This document shows, piece after piece, positions 49,261 to 58,640 of a stretch of 64,000 nt of DNA. The position numbers and the translations under genes were made by a program. The notes below the pieces were generated by a model that saw only the letters and a program-made list of their open reading frames with translations, ran no database searches and was not told the DNA's origin. This stretch comes from Pseudonocardia sp. MH-G8 (GTDB lineage Bacteria; Actinomycetota; Actinomycetes; Mycobacteriales; Pseudonocardiaceae), in contig NZ_NKYF01000002.1 in the NCBI RefSeq assembly GCF_002262885.1, forward strand, positions 186,001 to 250,000. The letters run 5' to 3'. Numbering within the stretch: the first letter of the stretch is position 1; the number at the start of each line of letters is the position of its first letter.

Positions 49261-50436
49261 TCAGCCGGCCGCGGGCGCGCCGACCACCGCGGTCCGACCA
49301 CCGCGGGTCCGGCGGGCGAGGTCGGGCACGAGCGTGAGGATCCCGATCAGCGCCAGCCCGGCCCCGAGCCACAGCGGGGCGCGCAGCCCGAACCCGTCGA
49401 TCGCGACGCCCCCGAGGGACGAGCTGATGATGATCCCGCCCGTGATGAACGAGCCGTGGATCGTGTTGACCAGCGGCCCGGCGTTCCCCGCCCGTTGCAC
49501 GCGCACGACCATCGCCGGGTTCATCGTCACCCCGACCAGGCCGATGCCGAGCATGCACACCACAGCCGCCACGCTGACCTGCGCGAACAGTCCGAACCCC
49601 ACCAGGAAGAGCAGGTTCAGGACGAGCCCGGCGCACAGCACGACCAGCGCGTGCCGGTCGGCGAGCCGCCCGACCACCGCGTTCCCGACGAGGGTGGCGG
49701 CTCCGTAGGCCACGAGCAGCAGCGGGACGGCACCCGAGGCGAAGCCGCTGATCCCGGTCAGGATCGGGTTCAGGAAGCTGAAGGCGGAGAACGTCGCACC
49801 GATCACGAGCGTGCTGGTGCTGAGCACGAGCCACAGCCGGGGTCTGCGGAAGACGCCCAGCTCCTGGCGCATCGGCCCGCTGTCGACGCGCGGCAGGTCG
49901 GGGACGCCCCGGACCGTGCAGAGCGCGGCGACGACCGTGAGCACCGCGATCGCCCAGAACGCCGCGCGCCACCCGAACGCCGAGCCCACGAGGGTGGCCA
50001 GCGGCAGGCCGAGCAGCGTGCCCAGCATGAGGCCGTTCAGGACGACCGCGACCGCCCGCCCGCGGACCTCGGGGGCGGCCATCGCGACGCAGATGGAGAC
50101 CGCCGCACCGAAGAACGCCTGCGACGCGGTGCCCGTGACCAGCCGGGCCAGGAACATCACGCCGTACCCCGTCGCCACAGCAGCCAGCACGTTCCCGCCC
50201 AGGAAGATCCCGAACAGCAGCATGAGCGCGGGTTTGGGGCGCATCCGCATCACGAAGACCATCAGCAGGGGCCCGCCGACGGACATCGCGAACGCGAAGG
50301 CGGTGATCAGGTAGCCGACCTGCGGGATCGAGACACCCAGCCCGTCGGCCATCTGCGGCATGAGTCCGGCGACGACGAACTCGCTCGTGACCATGGCGAA
50401 GATGCCGAGGGCCAGCACGTAGACGGCGCGGGGCAC
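49261..50436 (-). CDS. MFS exporter, AraJ/DHA1 (12-helix) type
   Basis: The 391-residue protein has 12 membrane helices with the DHA1 pattern ALGIFAMVTSEFVVAGLMPQ in helix 1, RLVTGTASQAFFGAAVSI near helix 4 and GRLADRH in the middle loop. Relatives export sugars, drugs or arabinose-like compounds. GTG 50436 is set by GGAGGAG five bases upstream; a TTG at 50469 is rejected. A TetR regulator gene lies 74 bases upstream in the same orientation and is a likely controller. Confidence 0.92.
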   Translation of the reverse strand: MPRAVYVLALGIFAMVTSEFVVAGLMPQMADGLGVSIPQVGYLITAFAFAMSVGGPLLMVFVMRMRPKPALMLLFGIFLGGNVLAAVATGYGVMFLARLVTGTASQAFFGAAVSICVAMAAPEVRGRAVAVVLNGLMLGTLLGLPLATLVGSAFGWRAAFWAIAVLTVVAALCTVRGVPDLPRVDSGPMRQELGVFRRPRLWLVLSTSTLVIGATFSAFSFLNPILTGISGFASGAVPLLLVAYGAATLVGNAVVGRLADRHALVVLCAGLVLNLLFLVGFGLFAQVSVAAVVCMLGIGLVGVTMNPAMVVRVQRAGNAGPLVNTIHGSFITGGIIISSSLGGVAIDGFGLRAPLWLGAGLALIGILTLVPDLARRTRGGRTAVVGAPAAG

Positions 50437-50510
50437 GGTGCTCCTCCTATTTTGGGATGATCTGTACAAAACTTGGCCGCGCGGAAGCGCGCCCCGACTC
50501 GGGACCGAGG

Positions 50511-51107
50511 TCAGGTGATCAGGGCATCCAGGGCTGCGTCGGCGATCGACTGCAGCACGTCGCGGTCCGCACCACCCTGCCCCGCCACCCGGATCCCGCC
50601 GATCACGGCGTTGACGAAGCGGGCCAGCGCCAGCGCGTCGCGGGCGGTGGCGATCCCGCCGTCACGCTGCCCGGCCGCGATCACGTCGCGCAGGGCCTCG
50701 GTCCGGCGCTGCTGGTCGCGCTCGAGCAGGGCGGTGGCCTCCGGATCGCGCCCGGCGAGCTCGACGGTGGTGTTGACGGTCAGGCAGCCGGGACTGCGAC
50801 CGTTCCGACGGTTCGCCGCCTCACCGTCCACGATCTGGGAGAGCAGGGCGCGCAGCCGCTCCGCCGGCGCCCGCCGCTCGTCCTCGAGCACGGCGAGCTG
50901 CGCCGCGTTCGTGGTCTCGATGTAGCGCAGCAGTGCACGCGTGAAGAGCTCGTGCTTGCTGGTGAACGTGTTGTAGATGCTGCTGCGCCCCAGGCCGGTG
51001 GCCTCGCACAGGTCCTGCGTTGTGGTCGCCTCGTAGCCCTGGGCCCAGAACGTGCGCATCGCCGCATCCACGGCGCAGTCCTCGTCGAACGTCCGGGGGC
51101 GGGGCAC
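50511..51107 (-). CDS. TetR/AcrR-family transcriptional regulator
   Basis: The 198-residue protein has an N-terminal HTH (TFDEDCAVDAAMRTFWAQGY, TTTQDLCEATGLGRSSIYNT, HELFTRALLRYI) and a C-terminal ligand domain with GCLTVNTTVELAGRD, as in AcuR/NemR-like relatives. GTG 51107 starts close to the HTH. It is divergent from the DUF3626 gene, with an inverted repeat between them, and precedes the MFS exporter. Confidence 0.92.
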   Translation of the reverse strand: MPRPRTFDEDCAVDAAMRTFWAQGYEATTTQDLCEATGLGRSSIYNTFTSKHELFTRALLRYIETTNAAQLAVLEDERRAPAERLRALLSQIVDGEAANRRNGRSPGCLTVNTTVELAGRDPEATALLERDQQRRTEALRDVIAAGQRDGGIATARDALALARFVNAVIGGIRVAGQGGADRDVLQSIADAALDALIT

Positions 51108-51137
51108 GCGCGGAACCGTAGCACGTTCTAGACTCAA

Positions 51138-51160
51138 CGTTCCAAAACCGACGTGGAACG
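51138..51160. promoter_or_regulatory. Probable TetR operator between the regulator and DUF3626 genes
   Basis: CGTTCCA (51138-51144) and TGGAACG (51154-51160) form a perfect inverted repeat with a 9-base spacer, ending 10 bases before the GTG of the DUF3626 gene. A further ACGTTCTAGA half-site lies at 51123. Confidence 0.6.
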
Positions 51161-51169
51161 ATCGCACCC

Positions 51170-52000
51170 GTGGCACTCGGCGACGCGCACCGTGCCGCTC
51201 TCGCGCACGTCGGATCCACCGGCCGCCCCACCGGAGCGGACCGGCGGGTCATGCTGCACTTCCACCCGGACTGGCCGTTCCGGGCGGCCACGGTGCTCGA
51301 GGCGATCGCAGGCGACCGCCGGTACCGCAGCCAGTTCGAGACGGCCACCAGCAACGGCGGGCTCACCGCGCGTCCGGGCGGGGACCGCTGGCGCTGGGAG
51401 AACCGGATGTTCGGCGGCGCCTACGACACCGCGGCGCCCGCCGACCGGCCCACCTACGGCGCGCTGGACGTGCACCGCCGCCCGATCGGCGCCGCTCCGC
51501 GCTTCGGCTCCGCACACCTGCGGCTCGCGGCCGCGGTCCTCGACCGCACCACCTGCTGCTTCCCCGACAGCGTGTTCGAGCCCACCGCACTCGCCCCGGC
51601 GCGAGCGGCCGGCGACCTCATCGCACTGGCACTCGCGGGGGACCTCGACCCCCTCGACGACTACGTGGAAGCCCAGGTGCACGGCCCGCTCCGGCTGCCC
51701 GAGGACGTCGAGGCGCTCGTCCTCGACCCGAGCCACCGCGGCACCGCCGTCGAGGAGGCGGCCGCCCGGCTCGGCTGCCCGGTGCAGTGGCACGGAGGCT
51801 TCCGGCTGGAGCCCGCCGAGCTGGCCCGCCACGTCGACTACCGCGGCCCCGAGCCGGTGGCGCTCGGGCTCGCCATCGCCGGCGGCGAAGTCCTCGATCC
51901 GGCGCTACTGGGCACCGCCGCACGGGAGGGCGGGCACGACCCGCAGGTCCTCAAGAAGGTGTGGCACCTGCTGGCGCGCTTCGGCAGCGACCGGTGGTGA
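51170..52000 (+). CDS. DUF3626 family protein
   Basis: The 276-residue protein has the family landmarks VMLHFHPDWPF, YRSQFETATSNGGLTARPGG, RWRWENRMFGGAYD, GSAHLRLAAAVLDRTTCCFP, and LDPSHRGTAVEEAAARLG. Conserved His, Asp and Glu residues suggest a metal-dependent enzyme related to toxin-type or ADP-ribose proteins, but no function is established. The start is GTG 51170. It is divergent from the TetR gene and probably regulated by it. Confidence 0.9.
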   Translation: MALGDAHRAALAHVGSTGRPTGADRRVMLHFHPDWPFRAATVLEAIAGDRRYRSQFETATSNGGLTARPGGDRWRWENRMFGGAYDTAAPADRPTYGALDVHRRPIGAAPRFGSAHLRLAAAVLDRTTCCFPDSVFEPTALAPARAAGDLIALALAGDLDPLDDYVEAQVHGPLRLPEDVEALVLDPSHRGTAVEEAAARLGCPVQWHGGFRLEPAELARHVDYRGPEPVALGLAIAGGEVLDPALLGTAAREGGHDPQVLKKVWHLLARFGSDRW

Positions 52001-52081
52001 CGGTCGCACACCGGCCGCCCGCCGCGGGCCCCTACGCCGATGGCCGGTCGCGATCTGCGTCACACCCCCACCTGCGGCGAG

Positions 52082-52100
52082 TGAGGTTAGGCTGCCATTC
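52082..52100 (+). promoter_or_regulatory. Partial iron box (IdeR/DmdR-type)
   Basis: AGGTTAGGCT at 52084-52093 is an exact match to the left and central part of the actinobacterial iron box (TTAGGTTAGGCTAACCTAA); the right half is degenerate. It lies 31 bases before the binding-protein start, consistent with repression when iron is plentiful. Confidence 0.7.
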
Positions 52101-52130
52101 CTGTTGCAGCCGGAAGGTCGTCCGCTCGCC

Positions 52131-53075
52131 ATGCCCGCTCACCCTCCATCACGCACCCGACTCGTGCTCGCGCTGTGCGTCGCGCCTGCCCTCGCGCTCG
52201 TCGCATGTGGCGGCCAGGGCACGAGCGAGAACGTCGAGCCGACCGCACAGCTCCGTACCGTCGCGCACGCTCGAGGTGAGACGCAGGTGCCGGCGGACCC
52301 GCAGCGGATCGTCGTGCTCGAGCCGGTGCAGCTGGACACGACCGTCTCGCTGGGAAGGGCCCCCGTGGGCGCCGCCGTGCTCAGCGAGGCGACCGGTGTG
52401 CCCGCCTACCTCGGTCCGGAGGCGGCGGACATCGACTCGGTCGGGACGGTCACCGAGCCGTCCCTGGAGAAGATCGCGGCGCTCGACCCCGACCTCATCC
52501 TCGGTACCGAGTCCCGGCACTCGGCCTTGTACGACCAGCTGTCGACGATCGCGCCGACCGTGTTCATGGCCAGCCAGGCCGACCCGTGGCCCGACAACGT
52601 CCGGCTGATGGGGCGCACGCTCGGCGTCGAGGCCGACGCCCAGGCCTTGCTGGACCGGTACTCGGCCCGGTGCGCGGAGGTGGCGCAGAAGTACGGAACG
52701 GCAGGAAGTACTGCGCAACTCGTCCGGCCGCGCAATGACCTCCTCACCCTCTACGGTCCGACCTCCTTCGCGGGAAGCACCTTGGAATGCGCCGGGTTCA
52801 CCACGCCTCCACACGACTGGGGCGGCTCCATCTCGGCGGACCTGTCCTTCGAGTTGGTTCTCGAGGCGAAGGCGGACCACGTGTTCGTCACGGCCACGGA
52901 GCCGGGCGACGAGACGGCGATCCCTCCGGCGATGGCCGCAGTGCGGGATGAGGCGTTCCCGCAGCTCCATGTCGTGGACCAGGCATTCTGGATCACCGGT
53001 GTCGGCCCCCGTGGCGGCATGGCCGTGCTCGACGACATCGAGCGCATCCTGTCCGGCCGAGACCGTCCGCGGTAG
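52131..53075 (+). CDS. Iron-siderophore ABC transporter substrate-binding lipoprotein
   Basis: The 314-residue protein has a lipoprotein signal (ALCVAPALALVACGGQG, Cys about 26) and a FecB/FepB-like fold: RIVVLEPVQLDTTVSLGRAP, VTEPSLEKIAALDPDLILGT, IAPTVFMASQADPWPDNVRL and a C-terminal lobe ending AFWITGVGPRGGMAVLDDIE. It should bind a ferric siderophore at the cell surface and pass it to an ABC permease. No permease or ATPase gene is adjacent; the next gene is a siderophore reductase. Confidence 0.92.
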   Translation: MPAHPPSRTRLVLALCVAPALALVACGGQGTSENVEPTAQLRTVAHARGETQVPADPQRIVVLEPVQLDTTVSLGRAPVGAAVLSEATGVPAYLGPEAADIDSVGTVTEPSLEKIAALDPDLILGTESRHSALYDQLSTIAPTVFMASQADPWPDNVRLMGRTLGVEADAQALLDRYSARCAEVAQKYGTAGSTAQLVRPRNDLLTLYGPTSFAGSTLECAGFTTPPHDWGGSISADLSFELVLEAKADHVFVTATEPGDETAIPPAMAAVRDEAFPQLHVVDQAFWITGVGPRGGMAVLDDIERILSGRDRPR

Positions 53076-53077
53076 CG

Positions 53078-53935
53078 GTGCGCTTCATCGCGTCCCCGAA
53101 CGCGCTGTTCGAGGCACGCGTCGCCGCAACGGCGATGCTCTCTCCGAGCTTCGTGCGGCTGACCGTCACGGGATCCCAGCTCGCGCTCTTCGCCGCGCAC
53201 GGTCGAGATCAGCGCATCAAGATCCTCGTTCCCCATGACGGCTATCCGGTGGAACTGGGCCCCGGGCCGGAACCTCTCCCCGAAGCGGAATGGCGGACGC
53301 TCTGGCGGGCGCTCGCTGCCGGTCGTCGCCCGGTCCTGCGCAGCTACACGGTCAGCGCCGCTCGGCCCGAGCGGCAGGAGGTCGACCTGGACGTCTTCCT
53401 CCACACCCGGCCCGGGCCGGCGAGCGCGTGGGCGACGTCGGCCCGTGTGGGCGATCGGGTCCTGCTGTCGGGTCCCGACGCCCGCCGCGGTCGTCCCACG
53501 CACGGCATCCAGTGGAGGCCGGGCACAGCCACCTCCGTGCTGCTCGCCGGCGACGAAACCGCGATCCCCGCGATGCGCGGCATCCTCGCATCGCTCGGCC
53601 CCGGCATCCGAGGACAGCTCATCGCCGAGGTCGCGGACCGCGCCGACGCGGCCGGCCTCACCACCGCGCACGCCCACGTCACGGGGGCCGTGTGCGTGCG
53701 CGGCGTGTCCACACTCCAGAGCGCCGCCGAGGCGTGGTCGCAGGTGCACGGCGAGCAGGCGGCCCGGCACGGCGAGGCGTTCTACGCCTGGGTGGCCACC
53801 GAGAGCACCCGGGCCGCACGGATTCGCGAGGCCCTCACCGACGCCGGCATCGCGCCCGACCGCATCCACACGCAGGGCTACTGGAACGACCGGAACCGTG
53901 CTCGGGCACCGAGACCCGTCGCCGCGTGCGCGTGA
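53078..53935 (+). CDS. Siderophore-interacting protein (FAD/NAD(P)H ferric-siderophore reductase)
   Basis: The 285-residue protein has the FAD-binding barrel segment RSYTVSAARPERQEVDLDVF and the NAD(P)H domain TSVLLAGDETAIPAMRGILA, then the SIP-type C-terminus AFYAWVATESTRAARIREAL with GYWNDRNRA. It reduces ferric siderophores in the cytoplasm to release iron. GTG 53078 begins two bases after the binding-protein stop, so the two form an operon under the iron box. Confidence 0.95.
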   Translation: MRFIASPNALFEARVAATAMLSPSFVRLTVTGSQLALFAAHGRDQRIKILVPHDGYPVELGPGPEPLPEAEWRTLWRALAAGRRPVLRSYTVSAARPERQEVDLDVFLHTRPGPASAWATSARVGDRVLLSGPDARRGRPTHGIQWRPGTATSVLLAGDETAIPAMRGILASLGPGIRGQLIAEVADRADAAGLTTAHAHVTGAVCVRGVSTLQSAAEAWSQVHGEQAARHGEAFYAWVATESTRAARIREALTDAGIAPDRIHTQGYWNDRNRARAPRPVAACA

Positions 53936-53966
53936 CAGCCGACACCGCTCACCCGCTCTGATCACC

Positions 53967-54013
53967 AGGATCGGGACCTCGCATCCACATGTGGACGCCG
54001 GGTCCCGATCCTG
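53967..54013 (+). terminator. Hairpin after the siderophore reductase gene
   Basis: CAGGATCGGGACC (53967) and GGTCCCGATCCTG (54001) are exact inverted repeats around a 21-base loop, 31 bases after the reductase stop. A related hairpin recurs at 54699-54743 on the other side of the small-gene unit. Confidence 0.75.
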
Positions 54014-54078
54014 CCGATCCTGGCGGTCCCCCACGCCTGGCGCGTCGCTCGAGCCTCCGCCTGGCGCCCCCTCAACAG

Positions 54079-54354
54079 CTACGTCGGCGGCAACTCGAAC
54101 CTGCCGCGTGCCGCCCGATAGCGCGTTCCCCGGCTTGGTCGGTGCAGGGCCTCCTTGACGTGCCACCACGCCTCGTCGCGTGTCTCCGCATGCCCGTGCG
54201 ACGACTTGCCGCCGTCGAGAACCACGGTCCAGCGGTACCGGCCGCTCGCCTCGTTGAACGTCACGGAGCCCCGTTGCTGCGACTCGATCATGAGTCGCGC
54301 CTCCGCCTCGTCTGCTGCCTCGCCCATCGCGAACCCCTCCGGGGTCTCGGCCAT
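54079..54354 (-). CDS. Small hypothetical protein
   Basis: The 91-residue protein (MAETPEGFAMGEAADEAEAR...) has a charged helical N-terminal half and a compact segment GRYRWTVVLDGGKSSHGHAE that reads like a short beta-hairpin, then DEAWWHVKEALH. Codon third positions are GC-rich like true genes here. I do not recognise it. It is divergent from the excisionase-like gene and lies beside a tRNA gene, so it may belong to a mobile-element remnant. Confidence 0.55.
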   Translation of the reverse strand: MAETPEGFAMGEAADEAEARLMIESQQRGSVTFNEASGRYRWTVVLDGGKSSHGHAETRDEAWWHVKEALHRPSRGTRYRAARGRFELPPT

Positions 54355-54456
54355 CCAGAACGCCGCACATGACAGCATATGACAGCTGCCGCCAGCTGGC
54401 GACCACGTATGCCAGCTTGGTTCCAGTCATGACCAGGGCAGACGTAACGTGCCGAC

Positions 54457-54642
54457 GTGGATGAAGAGCTGGTGACGACGGCCGAGCTTGCCGCGCGTCT
54501 CAAGCTGTCCACGCGGTCGATCTACCGCTACTACGCGGACGGGAAGATCACCCCGGACTTCACGACGCCGGGCGGCGAGCACCGGTGGAACGTCGAGAAC
54601 GTCAAGGAGCAGCTCCGAGCACTGCGCCGGCGCCCGACGTGA
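54457..54642 (+). CDS. Small MerR/excisionase-type helix-turn-helix protein
   Basis: The 61-residue protein (from GTG 54457) is a single winged helix: VTTAELAARLKLSTRSIYRY, then YADGKITPDFTTPGGEHRW, the layout of HTH_17/excisionase (Xis/AlpA-like) proteins that bind DNA near attachment sites or act as small activators. The upstream gap carries a direct repeat ATGACAGC twice (54369 and 54378). It is 194 bases from the 3' end of the tRNA-Thr gene, a favoured insertion point for integrative elements; no integrase is visible. Confidence 0.85.
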   Translation: MDEELVTTAELAARLKLSTRSIYRYYADGKITPDFTTPGGEHRWNVENVKEQLRALRRRPT

Positions 54643-54698
54643 GCCGCACCATCCCCGCCGGCGCACCAGAGCGGGGAGGGCGAGCCGCCGTGATCGCC

Positions 54699-54743
54699 AG
54701 GGTCGAGACCTGGCCGCCGGGTGTGAGCCTGGTCCCGATCCTG
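54699..54743. repeat. Second copy of the 53967 hairpin element
   Basis: CAGGGTCGAGACC and GGTCCCGATCCTG pair at 11 of 13 positions; the right arm and following bases (GGTCCCGATCCTGCCG, 54731) exactly repeat 54001-54016. The two copies flank the small-gene unit 54079-54642. Confidence 0.65.
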
Positions 54744-54835
54744 CCGCTCCTGCGGGGGCCTGCCGTGTTCAGCCCGCGTACGGCATGCCGGACCGCAGGT
54801 AGCTATGAACCGCATCGCCCCTGGCCAGAGGACTG

Positions 54836-54910
54836 TGGAGCCGGGGGTCGGGATCGAACCGACGACCTACCGCTTACAAGGCGGTTGCTCTACCACTGAG
54901 CTACACCGGC
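54836..54910 (-). tRNA. tRNA-Thr (anticodon TGT)
   Basis: Read on the minus strand from 54910: GCCGGTGTAGCTCAGTGGTA gives acceptor and D arm, the anticodon loop is TTGTAAG (anticodon TGT), GGTTCGATCC is the T loop and the 3' end is CCCCGGC-T-CCA with an encoded CCA. One acceptor-stem position (6-67) is mismatched. Confidence 0.96.
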
Positions 54911-55013
54911 CGGTACTGCCCGCCATCCTAGTGCCGGCGCCGCTCCCGCCTACCCTGGGCGCCATGCCGCAGTCGATCGTCGCCACAGGCGGCGTCCGTC
55001 CGGGCGGGCCGGT

Positions 55014-56423
55014 ATGACGCCAGGTCAGAGGTTCACGCGCCGGGTCCGCAGTGCGTTGCGCAAGGAGGCGTACGGGCTGCTGCATGCCGGTCCCCCGTCG
55101 GTGCAGTTGATGCGGCCGCTCGGCCCCCGCGTTCCGGACGACGCGCGCGTGCAGCAGGTGCTCGACTTCTGCATGCGGGTGGGTGAGGTCCTGCTCTCCA
55201 GCGGCGAGAGCGCCGACGAGACCACGCAGACGATGCAGCGACTGGCGGCGGTGGCGGGGCTGTCGGCGGTCGACGTCGACATCACGTTCACCTCGATCAC
55301 GATGTGCTGCCACCGCGGGATGAGTGCTGCGCCGGTCACCTCGATGCGACTGGTCCGCCACCGTTCCCTCGACCTGACCCGGCTCGAGGAGGTCGCCCGG
55401 ATCATCGAGCGGCTGGAACGGGCCGAGCTCGACCTCGACGCGGCCGCCACCGAGCTCTCCGAGGCGGTCAGCGCTCCCCACCCCTACCCGCGCTGGGTCG
55501 CCACCACGGGCTGGGCGGGGTTGGCGGGCTCCATCGCGCTGCTGCTCGGGGCGGAGCCGCTCACGGCGCTCGTCGCATTCCTCGTCACCGCTCTCATCGA
55601 CCGGCTCGGGCGGCTTCTGAACCGGTGGGGGCTGCCCGCGTTCTTCCAGCAGGTGGTCGGCGGGATGGTGGCCACGGGGGTCACGCTGGCGCTGTTCGCC
55701 GTCGGCATGTTCCCGCCCGGCACCCGACCATCGCTGGTGGTCGCGGCGAGCATCACGGTGCTGCTGTCGGGCCTGTCGGTGGTCGGCACCGTGCAGGACG
55801 CCATCTCCAGCTACTACGTCACATCGGCCGGCCGCGCAGCGGAGATCATGCTGCTCTCCGCGGGACTGCTGACCGGTGTGGTGCTCGCCCTGAAGATCGG
55901 GTTCGAGTTCGGCGTCGCGCTCGAGGTGGCGGGGGAACTACCGACGGGCGTGGCCCAGTTCGGCATCTCCGCGCTCGCGGGCGCGCTCGCCGCGGCGTCG
56001 TTCTCGCTCGCCGGCTACGCGCGGCTGCGCCCGCTCCTCGCGGCCGGGCTCGCCGGGGCGCTGGGCTGGAGCACCTACGGCGCCCTCACCCAGGTGGTCG
56101 CGTTCGGACCGGTGGCCGCCACCGGTGCCGCGGCCGTGGTCGTGGGGCTCGCCACCGGGCTGCTGCGGCGGGTCGGCGGGGTCTCGCCACTCGTCGTCAC
56201 GCTCGCCGGCATCACGCCGCTGCTGCCGGGCTTCTCGGCCTACCGCGGCTTCTACCAGCTGGCGGTCGAAGGGCTCGCCGACGGGCTGGTCACCGTCACC
56301 ATCGCGCTCGGCACGGGGCTCGCGCTCGCCGCCGGCGTGGCGTTCGGCGACTTCGTGGCCCGGCCGCGCACGCAACCCGTTCTCGGTCTCACGGAGCCCC
56401 CATCGGAGGCCGAGCCACAGTAG
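55014..56423 (+). CDS. Threonine/serine exporter family protein (ThrE)
   Basis: The 469-residue protein has a cytoplasmic N-terminal domain with [20 protein letters not shown] and [20 protein letters not shown] (conserved hydrolase-like region of ThrE), then about ten membrane helices (from ~155) ending [20 protein letters not shown] and a C-terminal tail. ThrE exports threonine and serine. The start ATG 55014 opens the family N-terminus. It is divergent from tRNA-Thr and 32 bases before otsA. Confidence 0.93.
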   Translation: MTPGQRFTRRVRSALRKEAYGLLHAGPPSVQLMRPLGPRVPDDARVQQVLDFCMRVGEVLLSSGESADETTQTMQRLAAVAGLSAVDVDITFTSITMCCHRGMSAAPVTSMRLVRHRSLDLTRLEEVARIIERLERAELDLDAAATELSEAVSAPHPYPRWVATTGWAGLAGSIALLLGAEPLTALVAFLVTALIDRLGRLLNRWGLPAFFQQVVGGMVATGVTLALFAVGMFPPGTRPSLVVAASITVLLSGLSVVGTVQDAISSYYVTSAGRAAEIMLLSAGLLTGVVLALKIGFEFGVALEVAGELPTGVAQFGISALAGALAAASFSLAGYARLRPLLAAGLAGALGWSTYGALTQVVAFGPVAATGAAAVVVGLATGLLRRVGGVSPLVVTLAGITPLLPGFSAYRGFYQLAVEGLADGLVTVTIALGTGLALAAGVAFGDFVARPRTQPVLGLTEPPSEAEPQ

Positions 56424-56454
56424 GCTCGTGTTCGCTGAGCGCACGAGGAGGAAC

Positions 56455-57885
56455 ATGCCGACCGGCGATGCTCTGTCCGATGCCGAGTTCGTGGTGGTGG
56501 CCAACCGGCTGCCGGTCGACCTGGAGAAGCTCCCCGACGGCACGCAGCGCTGGAAGCGGAGCCCGGGCGGTCTCGTCACCGCGCTGGAACCGATGCTGCG
56601 CAGCCGCGAGGGCGCCTGGGTCGGCTGGCCCGGGCTGCCCGACGCCGACGTCGAGCCGCTCGTCGAGGACGGCCTGCAGCTGCACCCGGTGCGGCTGTCC
56701 GCGCAGGACGTCGAGGAGTACTACGAGGGCTTCTCCAACGCCACGCTGTGGCCGCTCTACCACGACGTGGTGGAGCGTCCCGCCTTCCACCGCCACTGGT
56801 GGCAGAGCTACGTGCGGGTCAACCAGCGCTTCGCCGAGGTCGTGGCGGAGGTGGCCGCGAAGGGCGCCACCGTCTGGATCCAGGACTACCAGCTGCAGCT
56901 GCTCCCGGCGGCGCTGCGGGAGCTGCGCCCCGACCTGCGGATCGGGTTCTTCCTGCACATCCCCTTCCCGCCCACCGAGCTGTTCATGCAGCTGCCGTGG
57001 CGCACCCGAATCGTGGAGGGGTTGCTCGGCGCCGACCTGGTCGGCTTCCACACCCCCGGCGGCGCCCGCAACTTCCGCTGGCTCGCCACCCGGCTAGCCG
57101 GGGCCAGCCCCGGGCAGGGGCGCACCGAGGTCCTGGTCGACGGCCGCCCCGTCAAGCTCGGCGCGTACCCGATCTCGATCGACTCCTCGAACCTCGACCG
57201 GCTCTCCCGCACCCCCGAGGTCCTCGAACGCGCCAAGCAGATCCGAGCCGACCTGGGCGACCCGGAGCGCGTCGTCCTCGGCGTCGACCGGCTCGACTAC
57301 ACCAAGGGCATCGACGTCCGGCTGCGCGCCTTCGAGGAGCTGCTCGTCGAGGGCCGGATCGACTCGGAAGACACCGTGATGATCCAGCTCGCCACCCCGA
57401 GCCGGGAGCGCGTCGAGCACTACCAGAAGATGCGCAACGACATCGAGCAGTCCGTCGGGCGGATCAACGGCGAGTACGCCCGCGTCGGGCACCCCGCCGT
57501 GCACTACCTGCACCAGGCGCTGCCGCGCGAGGAGCTGGCCGCGTTCTTCGTGGCTGCGGACGTCATGCTGGTCACCCCGCTGCGCGACGGCATGAACCTC
57601 GTCGCGAAGGAGTACGTCGCCTGCCGGCACGACAACGGCGGCGTGCTGGTGCTGTCGGAGTTCGCCGGCGCCGCGATCGAGCTCAAGGACGCGATCCTGG
57701 TGAACCCGCACGACACCGACGGCGTCAAGAACGCCCTGTTCGCCGCCCTCACGCTCGCGCCGGACGAGGGCAAGCGCCGGATGCGGGCGATGCGCAGGCA
57801 GGTCATGGGGCACGACGTCGACCGCTGGGCCCGCAGCTTCCTCGACGCGCTCGGACTCCCGCCGCCGGACGGGGCGGACTCGTGA
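56455..57885 (+). CDS. otsA: Trehalose-6-phosphate synthase OtsA
   Basis: The 476-residue GT20 enzyme has [86 protein letters not shown] and [16 protein letters not shown]. It joins UDP- or GDP-glucose to glucose-6-phosphate. GAGGAGG precedes ATG 56455. otsB overlaps its stop by four bases. Confidence 0.97.
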   Translation: MPTGDALSDAEFVVVANRLPVDLEKLPDGTQRWKRSPGGLVTALEPMLRSREGAWVGWPGLPDADVEPLVEDGLQLHPVRLSAQDVEEYYEGFSNATLWPLYHDVVERPAFHRHWWQSYVRVNQRFAEVVAEVAAKGATVWIQDYQLQLLPAALRELRPDLRIGFFLHIPFPPTELFMQLPWRTRIVEGLLGADLVGFHTPGGARNFRWLATRLAGASPGQGRTEVLVDGRPVKLGAYPISIDSSNLDRLSRTPEVLERAKQIRADLGDPERVVLGVDRLDYTKGIDVRLRAFEELLVEGRIDSEDTVMIQLATPSRERVEHYQKMRNDIEQSVGRINGEYARVGHPAVHYLHQALPREELAAFFVAADVMLVTPLRDGMNLVAKEYVACRHDNGGVLVLSEFAGAAIELKDAILVNPHDTDGVKNALFAALTLAPDEGKRRMRAMRRQVMGHDVDRWARSFLDALGLPPPDGADS

Positions 57886-58637
57886 CCGACCTCGACGCCG
57901 CGGCCCGGGAGCTGGCCCGGGTGCCCCGGCTGCTCGTGGCCCTCGATTTCGACGGCGTGCTCGCCCCGATCGTCGACGTGCCGTCACAGGCGCGGCCCCT
58001 CCCGGCCACCGCGGCGGCGATCGACGCGCTGGCCGCCCTGCCCGACACCACCGTCGCGTTGCTGTCCGGGCGCGGCCTGGCCGACCTCGCCGCCGTGTCC
58101 GGCTTCGGCCGCCCGATCCGGTTGGTCGGCAGCCACGGCGGCGAGTTCGACGACGGTGACGCGAGCTCCCTGCTCGACCACGCGCAGCGCGACCGGCTCG
58201 AACGGCTCGCCGCCGAGCTGCGCGAACTCGTGGCCGGCGAGCCGGGCGTCACGCTGGAGGACAAGCCGGCCGGGGTGGCCGTGCACGTGCGCAACGCCCC
58301 GCCCGAGGTCGGCACCCGCGTTCTGGACGCCGTCCGCGCCGGGCCCGCTGCCCGCCACGGCGTCGCGGTCACCCCGGGCAAGGCGGTGCTGGACCTCTCG
58401 GTCGTCACGATGGACAAGGGCGCGGCGCTGGAGGTGCTGCGCGAGCGCGCGGACGCCGGCGCCGTGCTGTTCGCCGGCGACGACGTCACCGACGAGACCG
58501 CGTTCGCCCGCCTGCGTCCCGGTGACGTCGGGGTGAAGGTGGGACCTGGGGACACCGCAGCCGAGCACCGCGTGGACGGGCCGCCGGACGTCGGCGCGCT
58601 GCTGGAACTGCTGGTGCAGCAGCGCGGCGGGCGCTAG
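57882..58637 (+). CDS. otsB: Trehalose-6-phosphate phosphatase OtsB
   Basis: The 251-residue HAD-family enzyme has [20 protein letters not shown] (nucleophile Asp), [33 protein letters not shown] (Lys) and [17 protein letters not shown]. It dephosphorylates trehalose-6-phosphate made by OtsA. The GTG start overlaps the otsA stop (GTGA). The operon gives trehalose as osmolyte and stress protectant, complementing ectoine. Confidence 0.97.
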   Translation: MTDLDAAARELARVPRLLVALDFDGVLAPIVDVPSQARPLPATAAAIDALAALPDTTVALLSGRGLADLAAVSGFGRPIRLVGSHGGEFDDGDASSLLDHAQRDRLERLAAELRELVAGEPGVTLEDKPAGVAVHVRNAPPEVGTRVLDAVRAGPAARHGVAVTPGKAVLDLSVVTMDKGAALEVLRERADAGAVLFAGDDVTDETAFARLRPGDVGVKVGPGDTAAEHRVDGPPDVGALLELLVQQRGGR

Positions 58638-58640
58638 GCA

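Noticed and set aside
51123..51144. Direct ACGTTC repeats before the DUF3626 gene as a sigma-factor promoter
   Set aside because: The spacing fits no known promoter; a perfect inverted repeat overlapping them explains the sequence better as a TetR site.
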